14,414 bases of DNA, taken from the NCBI GenBank assembly GCA_003024985.2, contig PXIH01S0007032.1; one strand, 5' to 3'. This stretch comes from Euperipatoides rowelli (lineage: Eukaryota > Onychophora > Udeonychophora > Euonychophora > Peripatopsidae). Shown in pieces: positions 1-9,904 of the stretch (positions within the stretch are counted from its first letter, which is position 1; the number at the start of each line of letters is the position of its first letter). The notes beneath the pieces were generated by a model. The model made no database searches, was not told the DNA's origin, and saw only the letters and a program-made list of their open reading frames with translations. The position numbers and the translations under genes are program-made.

Positions 1-700
1 TAATGCTCATCATTGGTATACATAGCTGCTAATCAGTGAGAAATAAACAACTGTGTTTGTTAGATTAATCAATAGATAATGAAATAAGATTTACTACGAA
101 TGTATTCATTGATTACAAGGGTATATAGGATTATTAAGTTAGAAGGGTAGTAGAATAGACTACTAGGGAGAGGAGTACTGTCAGTAGACTATACATTCTC
201 TTCACAGATCGAGAATCAATTTTATTGGATGGCTTTTACTAGAAATCGGCAAAAAAAAAAATAATACAGCAATAACGGTACGGTAACTCAAACAGGTTAG
301 AGAATAAACTTTAAAAAAAAATGTAACATTAAGCATGCCAGTAGATATTTAAAATCATAAAACACATAGATAGCACGATTAAGAATCTGAGGAGATAAAT
401 ACAGTACGTTTATTTTGACATGGAACCCATTCTATTTTTTAAACCTACAGTACAATCATAAACAGCGGGGGCAAAGGAGAAAGTATCACAATCTTTCCCT
501 GACATAAAATTTTAAGTCAAATAAGGAGCATGAAATAATTAGATGATGTAGAGTAAGATTAACAATACATTAATCCTTATTTATTTTTAGGAGTAAAATT
601 CAACAATCGTCAACAATATTTTTTAAATATCAGTATATAGTCTACTAGTAGATAGAAAAAGAGAGAGATCGAATTCCATGCGGGTATTCCCTTAGTAGAT
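1..700. other. AT-rich stretch without a recognisable gene
   Basis: No open frame of useful length and no RNA gene is visible on either strand. The only structure I see is an 11-bp match between AGTAGACTATA at 183-193 and its reverse complement at 636-646. This could be the remnant of inverted termini of a small non-autonomous DNA element, but 11 bp in AT-rich DNA is weak. Confidence 0.6.
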
Positions 701-832
701 CTAAAACAGTGTTTCAAGAACACATCCGGGTCTTTTCAAGATGGTGGCCAAATTTTTGAGTTCAAAAATCTAAGATGGTGGCCGAAAGTGCATCATCAAT
801 TCCTATATATGGGCATATGACATCACATTATG

Positions 833-1500
833 ATGCATTAGGGGATGGATTATAATGCATGATGGGATAGAGTATCAATAGTATCAATAATTGAGTCCCA
901 ATAATAATCGATTGATAATCGATAGTCCGATTATCAATATTATTGATAATCAATGATTCTGATGCATGCTGGGATAATGATGCATGATGGCATAGGTTAT
1001 GATGCATGATTGGGCATATTATGATGCATGATGGGATATATGCCCTTCCTACTGAATTTTCAAAAACACATCTGGGTCTTTTCAAGGTGCATGCTGGGAG
1101 TGATGATGCATGATGGGATAGAGTATCACAAGGTACATGATAGGATAGAGTGTCACAAGGTGCATGCTGGGATAGATGTTGTTGCATGATGGGATAGAGT
1201 ATCACAAGGTGCATGCTGGGATAGATGGTGACAAATGATGGGATAGAGTATTGCAAGATGCATTCTGGGATAGAGTATCACAATGAATATGCTGGGATAG
1301 ATGATGATGCATGATGGGATAGATGTTGATGCATGATGGGTAGATAGATGCCCCACCCACTTAGAATGTTTTGAAAACACATCCGGGTCTTTTCCAAGAT
1401 GGCCGAATTCCTGTTTCTGTTTTTTCAGGATATATTGAAGCTCTATTATCTGGAATATTATGATGCATGATGGGAGTGATTTTGATGCATGATGGGATTG
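833..1500 (+). repeat. Minisatellite, unit about GATGCATGATGGGATAG
   Basis: I count 18 degenerate units by eye, from about 857 to 1493. They come in two main forms, GCATGATGGGATAG and GCATGCTGGGATAG, often followed by AGTATCACAAGGT. Spacing varies from about 20 to 50 bp, with a longer gap at 1343-1460 filled by the arm-flank-like repeat. Minus-strand open frames across the array (for example 1256-828 and 1524-1153) are rich in H, S, I and P because they translate the unit. They are not genes. Confidence 0.9.
911..950. repeat. Nested inverted repeat, hairpin-forming
   Basis: ATTGATAATCG (911-921) pairs with CGATTATCAAT (928-938) across a 6-base loop. ATTATCAAT (930-938) also pairs with ATTGATAAT (942-950) across three bases. 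The middle arm can therefore pair with either neighbour, giving two mutually exclusive hairpins. It sits inside the minisatellite. No function can be assigned. Confidence 0.75.
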
Positions 1501-1665
1501 AAAACACATCTGGATCTTTTTCAAGATTGCTGACTGAAAGTGATATCATTGATGTGCAGAATCATGCGTGAAAAACTTAGAACATTTTTTTTAAAAAATT
1601 AGAAAATTCAAGAGAGGGGAAAGTGAACATTTAGATCACATGACGTCCACATCATACACTAGATC
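1373..1665 (+). repeat. Diverged extra copy of the arm-flanking block
   Basis: The order of landmarks matches the left arm at about 2080-2490: TCTTTTCC, then TTCCTGTTTCTG, TTTTTTC, AGCTCTATTATCT, GAATATTAT, the CTTTTTCAAGATT stretch, GAAAGTGATATCAT, TGTGCAGA, GTGAAAAACTTAGAACATTTT and GATCACATGAC. Here the single TAATGTATGAAAATC of the arm is replaced by two minisatellite units, and about 130 bp present in the arm is missing. The copy is in direct orientation to the left-arm block. Confidence 0.75.
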
Positions 1666-1944
1666 TGGGTACTTTAATACACTTACAGTAAAAATTTCAA
1701 GTCCATAGCTCCTACCATTTTGGTTTTAATCACTTAAAACTAAAATACCTCATTTTAGAGGGAGGTGAGGGGGCCCTCCAATCACTCATTACACTTTAGA
1801 ATTGAAATCCTTATGATTCGTACATAAACTTTTAATTTTTTTTTTGAAAATTGAAGTAACGTGAAATTTAAAGTTACTTTTATCATTTGTTCAAATATGA
1901 ATTATGAAAATATTAAAAATCTATTGTAATGAAGAAAATTGGTA
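1666..1944. other. Non-coding interval with a GC-rich patch
   Basis: No gene is seen. A conspicuous G-rich/C-rich patch at about 1759-1782 (GAGGGAGGTGAGGGGGCCCT) stands out from the AT-rich background. The stretch ACTTACAGTAAAAATTTCAAGTCCATAG near 1682 faintly resembles 1987-2013 in the left arm, so this interval may be more of the same repeat family. Confidence 0.5.
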
Positions 1945-2055
1945 AATCTTAAAATGTGATATCTCTGGATCTCTACATGCTAGAAACTTACAGTTTGGAT
2001 TATACTTCATAGTTTTTCTTCCTATAAATATGAAAATGAATGTTAACACTCTTAT

Positions 2056-2638
2056 TCATTTTTTACTTAATATCACCAATCAGAGTCTTTTCCATCATGG
2101 TTGACTTCCTGTTCATGTTTTTTCTAGATATTGGAGCTGTTAAAGCTCTATTATCTTGAATATTATAATGTATGAAAATCATAGGTATTTTTTCACCCAG
2201 TTTTAGATTCATCAAAGTCTTTTCAAGATTGGTGGCCATAAGTGACATCATAAAATATGCAGATCGAGATACAAAAAATAACTTAAACACTATTTGATTT
2301 TTGACAATCTCCTAATACCAAGATGTAAACTAAACAGAATACAGCAATCAAAGCCAAGAAATAATTTTATTGAGTCCGATCGATTATGGCACAGAATGAT
2401 ACATGAAAAACTTTAACATTTTGTTAGTCAAAAATTACAAATTTTAGAAAATCCAAGATCAACTTTTGATCACATGACCTCTAGTCAGTATATCACCTCC
2501 AATCGACTACTTCCTATTGAAAATTCAAAATAGTGACACTTCCAAATATAGTTTTAAAATATATCTCAAGTAGTTTTTAATTTACATAATACATTTGATA
2601 TTAATTATTTCAGCATGGAAAAAATATAATCTCCATAC
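2056..2638 (+). repeat. Arm-flanking repeat block, left copy
   Basis: This non-polymerase part of the left arm pairs with 10915-11460 on the minus strand. Landmarks are TTCATTTTTTACTT, TTCCTGTTCATG, AGCTCTATTATCTT, TAATACCAAGATGTAAACT, CAGAATACAGCAATCA, TATATCACCTCCAAT and TTTCAGCATGGAAAAAAT. A minus-strand frame (2290-2063, 75 codons) has a counterpart at 11234-11452 in the other arm, with segments such as GEKIPMIFIHYN in both. Other positions differ freely, so I do not call it a gene. The block lies 5' of the polymerase in both arms, so it is probably the leader or a subterminal part of the original element. Confidence 0.8.
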
Positions 2639-5290
2639 TCTATGAAATGAATCTTTTCCTTAAAACATACAAGAAAATATTAAAATCATTTGAAGAGTTC
2701 CAGAAAAACATAATGGGATGGTTTTTAGAAGCAGAGTGTTTTCTTGAAGTTAAATTTGGAAAATATAGACCTTTAGATGCAACAAGCTATATAAAATTAC
2801 CTAAAAAGATACTGTTGAGTTATGCTATTATAAATGTTAAGAACCATGATCAAAAATGTTTCCTATGGTCAGTACTTGCATCTCTACATCCACAAGCAAA
2901 GCAAGCTCAGCGTGTTTCAAAATATGAACAGTTTAAAAACGAGTTAAATATAAAAGCAATTGATTTTCCTTTTCCTACATCTTAAGTATCAAAATTTGAA
3001 AAGATGAATAACATCTCGATTAATGTATATGGATATGAAAAACAAATATTTCCAATTCATATTACCAAACTTAAATGTGATAAGTATGTAGAATTATTGT
3101 TAATATCAAACACAGAAAATAATCATTACTGCTACATTAAATTTCTCAATAGACTTTTAAGCTCACTTACAAAACATAATGGAGAAGAGTTTTACTGTGT
3201 ATATTGTTTACACCAATTTAATATATGAAAAAAACTTTAGAAGAGCATATTAAAATATATCAAGAACATGGGGCACAAAAAATAACGTTACCTAAGGAAG
3301 AAGATAAATGGATGAAGTTTACAAATTATCATTTTCAACATAAAGTTCCATAAGTTATATTATGCGTATTTTAAACTTTCAATGTTAAAATCAACACCTG
3401 CCACCCCAGCATGAAAACATTCTTTACGATGCAAAAACCCTGCATGAACCCTCAGGATTTTGTAATATCATAGTAGAACCGGATGGAAAAAGTCAGAAAC
3501 CAGTACTATATAGAAGACTGGATATTCATAATTTTTTAATCGGTTTGTTAGAAGAAAAAATACTCCTAGCAAGAAAAATTAATATACCTATGGAGAAAAA
3601 TATAATACTGCTACACAATGCTACATTTGTGAAAAAACGCTGCTAGACAATAAATTTCGAGATCATGATCACATGAACTACAGTTCTGAGGGGCAGCACA
3701 TAACACATGTAACAGAAGTTTTTGATATACCATTAAAGTTCCAGTAGTTATTCACAACTTGAAAGGTTTGATAGCATCTTATGCAAAGAATTGGAAAATT
3801 TAAAAATTAAAAAAATCACCATAATCCCCAACAACTTGGAATAATATATTTCCTTCTCAATGAGTAACCTAAATTTTATTGACTCCTTCCAATTCATAAG
3901 CACCTCACTAGATAAACTTGTCAAATATTTACTCAAAGAGGACTTTTATATTTCAAAAACCCACAAACCGGATGAAAGGTACACTTACTGTTGAGAGAAG
4001 GCTTTATTCCATATAGTTATATGGATGGAGCTGACAAATTCACTGAAACACACCTTCCATTTACAGAAGCTTTCATGAATGATTTGACCGGTGAAAAAGT
4101 GTCCAAATCTGACTACTTCATGCCCAAAATGTATGGTCTACTTTTAATCTTCAACTCTTAGGTTAATATTATGAGTTATACATGCAGAGTGATGTCTTAC
4201 TGCTCACAGGCTTGTTTGACAATTATCATAAAATGTGTTTAACTTTTATAAAATTGATCCATGTCACACTTATATGGCACTGGGGCTGGCTTGGTACACC
4301 TGTTTGAAAATGACAGGAGTTGAACTAGAACTTTTAACAGATGTGGGTATGTGGATATGTATCTGTTTATTGAGAGAGGTATAATAGGAGGAATATTTAT
4401 GATCACAAACAGATACATTGAAACAAATAATAAGTACATGTAAAATTATAAACCCACCGCACCCACCAAATATGTAACATACCTAGAAGCCAACAACCTT
4501 TATGGATGGGCCATGATTAAAAAAATGGCTTACAGAAAGTGAAATTGAGTGTTTAGATGTTACAGCTATCGATGAAGAGTCCGATACTGGATATATTCTT
4601 GAAGTAGACTTAGAGTATCGTACACCATTTACATAATTTTCACAATGATTACCATTAGCACCAAAAAAATGAAAATTAAGAAAAAAATGCCATCTCAATA
4701 TGTGAAAAACCTAATCACAGCCAACTCAAACTTTATCAATATGGTGAAATCGACGAAGCTAGTACCAAACCTCAATGATAAGAAAAATTATGTTGTACAC
4801 AGAACCAATATAAAAATGTATTTGAAGTATGGTCTAAAATTACTTTGTATTCATAGAGNTATTTCCTTCATACAAGAAGCATGGCTTCAACTGTATATAG
4901 AGTTCAACACAATGCAGAGGGCGAAGGCTAAAAATGTATTTGAAAAAGATAATTTTAAATTACTCAACAATGCAGTTTTTTTGGTAAGATGATGTAGAAT
5001 TTAAGAAACAGAATTATGTTAAACTCATCACCGGCACAAAAAAGCTATGCAAACTCATTGCTACTCCAGCATTTAAAACTTTTCAAATATTTAATGAAGA
5101 CCTAGTTGCTGTTAATATGAAGAAAATATCTTTAAGGTTGAATTGTTCTATTTATGCAGGGTTTTACTAGTCTGGAGTGGAGCAAGACATTAATGTATAA
5201 CTTCCATTATGATTTTGTTAAGCCTAAGTATTGAGATGAGCTAAACTGTTATTTACATATACAGATTCTCTTGCTATGAGTCATACTTAT
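2639..5290 (+). pseudogene. Left copy: dead protein-primed family B DNA polymerase
   Basis: This relic belongs to the pPolB family of Polinton/Maverick elements and adintovirus-like relatives, which replicate linear genomes from a protein primer. Recognisable pieces in order: an N-terminal segment (2647-2985, with SYIKLPKKILLSYAIINVKN), ISINVYGYEK (3013-3042), a CxxC...DHDH endonuclease VII-like segment (3601-3710), Exo III YMQSDVLLLT (about 4177), motif A as YLEANNLYGWAM (4480), KDNFKLLNNAVF motif B (about 4950-4985) and motif C as TYTDSL (5255-5272). It is broken by stops (TAA 2983, TGA 3226) and many frameshifts. The Exo I D and E are lost (near 3367), as is the motif A aspartate (GAA at 4486) and the first motif C aspartate. 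The zinc-finger N-terminus and everything after motif C are missing. I am sure of the family but not of the exact element type. Confidence 0.88.
3601..3710 (+). other. Endonuclease VII-like zinc/HNH segment, left copy
   Basis: In one frame the DNA reads QCYICEKTLLDNKFRDHDHM, giving CxxC and DHDH. After a frameshift it reads AHNTC (3696-3710). Together these are the zinc-binding cysteines and HNH-type core of the recombination endonuclease VII family. Such a segment is often embedded between the exonuclease regions of Polinton-like polymerases. Compared with the other copy, about 19 bp are missing just upstream, near 3594. It is broken and non-functional. Confidence 0.72.
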
Positions 5291-5940
5291 GAGTCATAAT
5301 AGTAATGAGTCATCAAATGGTTGCTTTAATTTGCACTTAAGAGATTAAAGATAATATTGTTGGGTTTTAATGATAATGTTAAATATAAATATTACCCATA
5401 ATGCATTAGAATTAAAATCGTGCCTTGGTGTACATTATATTTTTATGCTGTCATAGTGTAAGAGGGATTATGCGACTTATAATTTTTTATTCCTCTTTTA
5501 ATATGTAATGCTAAAAACAGCACGAAAGACACTATGTAATTCCTCCACTTGTTGAATTATGTTTAAAATTTTTAAAGGTAATAAAAATAATTATATTTAC
5601 ATGGAAATAAATATCACCTGTATATTTATTTATATCATAAATTAAGTTATTTATCTAAATATACATCAAAGTAGAAGTTATAAAATTAAAAAAAACTTCT
5701 CAACTTTGTATTAAAGACTTTAAAGATATTAAAAATAATTTATGACAATGTTATAACTTTAAGAAACATCAAGATAAAAAAAATTGAAAAATGTGTTCTA
5801 TATAAATATTACCCTTTATGGAGGATTAAAATCATATCTTTGTATACATTATCTTTTTTGTGCTGTTATAGTGAGAATCTTGAGATTGAATATNACTTAG
5901 TTGATTTTATGTGTTAGTGTACTATTTAATAATTTACTTT
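5291..5940. repeat. Spacer with a degenerate direct repeat pair
   Basis: No gene is seen. About 80 bp at 5377-5457 (ATAAATATTACCCATAATG ... GTACATTATAT ... GCTGTCATAGTG) recurs in direct orientation at 5800-5873 (ATAAATATTACCCTTTATGG ... ATACATTATCT ... GCTGTTATAGTG), offset by about 415 bp. A weaker pair, TTTAAAGGTAATAAAAATAATT near 5571 and TTTAAAGATATTAAAAATAATTT near 5720, suggests more than one duplication. ATGAGTCAT occurs three times at 5276-5316. None of this is found in either arm. Confidence 0.65.
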
Positions 5941-5944
5941 GCAT

Positions 5945-6170
5945 TTATTTTTACTTGTAGTTTTTTTACTTGTGCTTTTTTTACTTGCACTTTCTTTTGC
6001 TTGTGCTTTTTTACTTATATTTTTTAATGTACTTTTTTACTTGTACTTTATTTACTTGTACTTTTTTATTTGAGCTTTTTTTACTTGTACTTTTTTTATT
6101 TGTACTTTTTTACTTGTACTTCTTTTACTTAAAGCTTTTGTATTTGTACTTTTTTATATTTGTAGTTTTT
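5945..6170 (+). repeat. Tandem repeat, unit about TTTTTTACTTGTACT
   Basis: About 15 degenerate copies of a roughly 15-bp T-rich unit (TTTTTACTTGTAC with GCTT and TATTT variants) run head to tail. The open frame at 5970-6206 translates the repeat into FYLYF-type sequence and is not a gene. The array lies in the spacer between the two arms, downstream of the right-hand polymerase stop. Confidence 0.9.
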
Positions 6171-6409
6171 AAAAAATTTCAGGTGCAGTTGTATGAGTGT
6201 AAATAAAAGAATTCTGAAAGATGTTTAACAACTAAAATTATTTTAGTCGTGCAAATTTTTTAACTATGTGGGTGTGTGAATGTAAATTTTTTATGGGGTT
6301 AAATATTTTAATTATAAAATTTGTTCAAGATAAAACACATAAATTAAATATAATTTTTTTATTGAAGTTCTATAATAATTAAATAAATGCAAATAAAAAT
6401 CTTCTTGCT
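6171..6409. other. AT-rich 3' flank of the right polymerase copy
   Basis: No gene is seen. In polymerase orientation (minus) this is the first about 240 bp after the stop codon. An AATAAAG overlaps the stop region and could act as a polyadenylation signal, but AATAAA is expected often by chance in DNA this AT-rich. Confidence 0.5.
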
Positions 6410-8390
6410 TTATTCTATAGTGCTATTATAGTGTCCACAAGCAAAACTGTCACAACCATTCTCTAAGATGTATCTCTTATCATTGTATGGTGATAAGCTG
6501 ATTTTATTTACATACTCCATGTGCAACTGGTGATGAGTTTGTATAACAAACATCATGATAATATAATTTTTGGAATAAACAGTCTTCATAGTCTTGATGT
6601 TCCAGCTTTTTCTCTACCGCATATTTTGAAATGCCTTTCGCTGTTTTCTTCTACATGTTATCTGTTATGAAGCTGTACATTTTAGAATGAAGTCCTATGA
6701 ACTCTTTATTTATCTTTGAATTCATTTTGGCCTTAAATTTGCCTATAACTTTTTTTATTGGCTTCTGTGTATATTACATGCTCTATAAGATAATTCAAAG
6801 TATCAAACAGCTCCATATATTTAGTCATGTCTTCAGAAAAGTCTTCAGTTTTAATTTCATAATTAAATCCGTATCTGTGAATAACAGTTTAACTCGGTCT
6901 CCATGCTTAGGCTTAACATAATCATAATGAAAGTTATACATTAAAATCTTGCTGAACTCCAGAATAGTAAACCCTGCATAAATAGGATGATTCAATATTA
7001 AAGAGACTTTATTCATATTAAAGCTACTAGGTCTTCGTCAAATATTTGAAAAGTTTTAAATGCTGAGAAGTGATGAGTTTGCATAGCTTTTTTTTTTGCC
7101 TGTGATGAGTTTAACATTAATTCTGTTTCTTAAATTCTCCACCATCTTACCAAAAACTGCATTGTTGAGTAATTTAGAAGTATATTTTTCAAATGTATTT
7201 TTAGCCTTCGTCCTTTGCATGGTTTTGAACTCTATATATGGTTGAAGTCACGCTTCTTGTAGTATGAAGGAAATACTGCTATGAATATGAAGTAACTTTA
7301 GACCAGATTTCAAATACATTTTAAAATTGGTGCTGTGTATAAAATAGTTTTTCTTATCATAGAGGTTTGGTACTAGTTTAGTCGATTCCACCATATTGAT
7401 AAAGTTTGAGTTAGTTGCGATTAGACTTTTCACATATGGAGATAACATTTCTTTCTTAATTTTAATTTTTTCTGGAGCTAGTGGGTAGTCATTGTGAAAA
7501 TGATGTAAGTGTTGTGGATACTCTAAGTCTACTTCAAGCATACAGTATATCCAGTATTAGACTCTTCATCAATAACTGTAACATCTAAACACTCAATTTC
7601 ATTTTCTGTAAGCCATTTAAACCCTCATATTGGCATTTTTTTAAATCATGGCCATCCATAAGTTTGTTGACATCTAGGTATGTTACATATTTAGTGGGTA
7701 TGGTGGGGTTATAATTTTCCATGTACTTATTATTTGTTTCACCGTATCTATTTCTGATCATCGATATTCCTTCTCTTCTACCTCGCTCAACAAACAGATA
7801 CATATCCACATCTGTTAAAAGTTCTAGTTCTAGTCCTGTCATTTTCAAACAGGCATGACAAGCCAGCCCTGGTGCCATATAAGTATGACATGGATCGATT
7901 TTATAAATGTTTAAACACATTTTATCATAATTCTCAAACATGTCTGTGAGAAGTAAGACATCACTCTGCATATATAAGTTATGCTATTCACCTAAGAGCT
8001 TTGGATACTTTTTCACTGGTCAAATCATTCGTGAAAGCATTCTTTATGTGGAAGGTGTGTTTTAGTGAATTTGTCAGCACCATCCATATAACTATTTGGA
8101 AAAAACTCCTTTTCTCAACAGTATGTGTACCTTCTATTCAGGTATGTGGGTTTTTCAAATATAAAAGTCCTCTTTGGGTAAATTGTTGACAAGTTTATCT
8201 AGTGAGGTGCCCATGAATTGGAAAGAGTCAATAAAATTTAGGTTACCCATTGAGAAGGAAATATATTTTTCCATGTTGGGGATTATGGTGATTTTTAATT
8301 TTCCAATTCCTTGCATGATGAGATGACTATCGAAACCTTTCAAGTTGTAAATAACTACCGGAACTTTAAGGTATATCAAAAACTTCTGCT

Positions 8391-8485
8391 ACATGTGTTA
8401 TGTGCTGACCTTCGGAACTGTCCGTTCATGTGATTGTGATCTCAAACTTTATCATCTAGCAGCAGTTTTTTTTACAAATGTGGCA
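8391..8485 (-). other. Endonuclease VII-like zinc/HNH segment, right copy
   Basis: On the minus strand, QCHICKK (CxxC, 8485-8474) is followed after a frameshift by LLLDDKV, a TGA where the left copy has an arginine codon (CGA), then DHNHMNGQFRRSAHNTC (to 8391). The CxxC, DHNH and HN..C residues are those of the recombination endonuclease VII family. This copy preserves the FRRSAHN stretch that is scrambled in the left copy. Residues just upstream (FTTEDEEKYNTAT) are missing from the left copy through a small deletion. Confidence 0.75.
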
Positions 8486-9904
8486 TTGTGTAGCAGTATT
8501 ATATTTTTCCTCATCTTCTGTAGTAAACTCCATAGGTATATTTATTTTTCTTTCTAGGAGAATTTTTTCTTCTTCTAACAAACCAGTTAAAAATTATGAA
8601 CAACATCCAGGCCTCTATATACTACTGGTTTCTGACATTTCCATCCGGTTCTACTATGATATAACAAAATCCTGAGGGTTCAAGCAGAATTTTTTTTGCT
8701 TTGTAATGGATGTTTTCATGCTGGGATGGCAGGTGTTGATTTTAACATTGAAAGTTTCAAAATCCGCATATATAACATAAGGAACTTTAAGTTGAAAATG
8801 ATAATTTGTAACCTTCATCCATTTATCTTCTTCATTAGGTAACATAATTTTTTGTGCCCCATGTTCTTGACATATTTTAATATGCTCTTCTAAAGTTTTT
8901 TTTCATATAAAATCGTTGTAAGCAATATACACTGTAAAACTCTTCTCTATTATGTTTTGTAAGTGAACTTAAAAGTCTATTGAGAGATTTAATGTAGCAG
9001 TAATGATTGTTTTCTTCATTTGATATTAACAATAAATCTACATGCTTATCACATTTAAGTTTGGTAATATGAAGTGGAAATATTTTTTTTTCATATCCAT
9101 ATACATTAATCGTGATGTTATTCATCTTTTCAAATTTTGATACTTAAGATAAAGGAAAAGGAAAATCAAGTTCTTTTATATTTAACTCATTTTTAAATTG
9201 TTCATATTTGGAAATACGCTGAGCTTGCTGTGCTTGTGGATGTATAGATGCAAGTACCGACCATAGGAAACATTTTGATCATGGTTCTTTACATTTATAA
9301 TAGCATGACTCAACAGTATCTTTTTAGGTAATTTAGGTAATTTTATATAATTTGTTGCATCTATTTTGCAATTTTAACTTCAAGAAAAAAAATTGCTTCT
9401 AAAAACCACCCGCTTCCATTTTTCTGGAACTTTTCAAATGATTTTAATATTTTCATATTATGCTTCTTGTATGTTTCCAGTAAAAGCTTCATTTTGTAGA
9501 GTAATGCAACACTTGCTTAGGAAGTATAGAATGATCTCTGACATTTCATCTACTTGAACATTTTTTGAAAACTTCACATGTGTTGAGGTACCATTTAATA
9601 TTTTGTTTGGAAGAAAGTTCTAAGTTTATAATTTAGTGAGTCTCTCCAGAGAATCTTTTAAAAACCTGTTTAAGTCTTTCATATTTGTTTCTTTAGATTC
9701 CCTCTTATAGCTTACTAGATTTTTTTTTCTTTGCTTCTGAAAATTTGCAGGGGTTACAAGAGATCTTCACGCTGGCTTCTATACATGCATGCTTTATACC
9801 TTATTCTTCCTTGCTATGTAAGCCCTTCCTTTTGTGAATATTTCTATTGGTATATTCAACTTCTATTGATTGTGTAAGGGTTTTTTGTTTTTTTACAAAC
9901 ATTT

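Larger units (their letters stand above)
719..1530 (+). repeat. Dispersed direct repeat containing GGGTCTTTTCAAGATGG
   Basis: A short block reading roughly AACACATCCGGGTCTTTT followed by CAAGATGGCCG occurs near 719, 1064, 1373 and 1500, with substitutions such as CTGGG or CTGGA for CCGGG. The upstream flanks also resemble each other: a CCC-rich piece, then a TTTTCAAAACACATC-like sequence. The repeats alternate with the minisatellite, giving a higher-order pattern. A weaker form, GTCTTTTCAAGATTGGTGGCC, lies at about 2217-2237 in the left arm and a relative lies near 11300-11325 in the right arm. The blocks therefore belong to the same repeat family as the arm flanks. Confidence 0.8.
1945..5275 (+). 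repeat. Left arm of a large inverted repeat
   Basis: This 3.3-kb segment is matched by the reverse complement of 6867-11565, interrupted in the right arm by about 1.4 kb that the left arm lacks. Examples of matching sequence are CATGCTAGAAACTTA at 1976, ATACATGAAAAACTT near 2400, GTATCAAAATTTGAAAAG near 2987, ATGCAGAGTGATGTCTTAC near 4181 and AAAGCTATGCAAACTCAT near 5041. Identity looks like roughly 80-90 percent by eye, with many small indels; this was not computed. The match fades just outside 1945 and just after polymerase motif C at 5272. Confidence 0.9.

Noticed and set aside
183-646. A MITE bounded by AGTAGACTATA inverted termini
   Set aside because: Only 11 bp match in AT-rich DNA, with no target-site duplication seen.
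833-1500. Regularly repeated unit as a possible CRISPR array
   Set aside because: Units are degenerate, spacing is irregular, and the intervals between them are themselves related. No cas gene is present and the context is eukaryotic.
828-1549. Several minus-strand open frames of 62-142 codons rich in H, S, I and P
   Set aside because: They translate the GATGCATGATGGGATAG minisatellite and its flanks. Composition and repetition explain the absence of stops.
4483-4698. Minus-strand frames opposite the left polymerase copy (also 3936-3748 and 4439-4239)
   Set aside because: They are antisense shadows of recognisable polymerase sequence. The plus-strand reading carries the family motifs.
5970-6206. 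78-codon frame rich in F, Y and L resembling a membrane protein
   Set aside because: It is the translation of a 15-bp T-rich tandem repeat.
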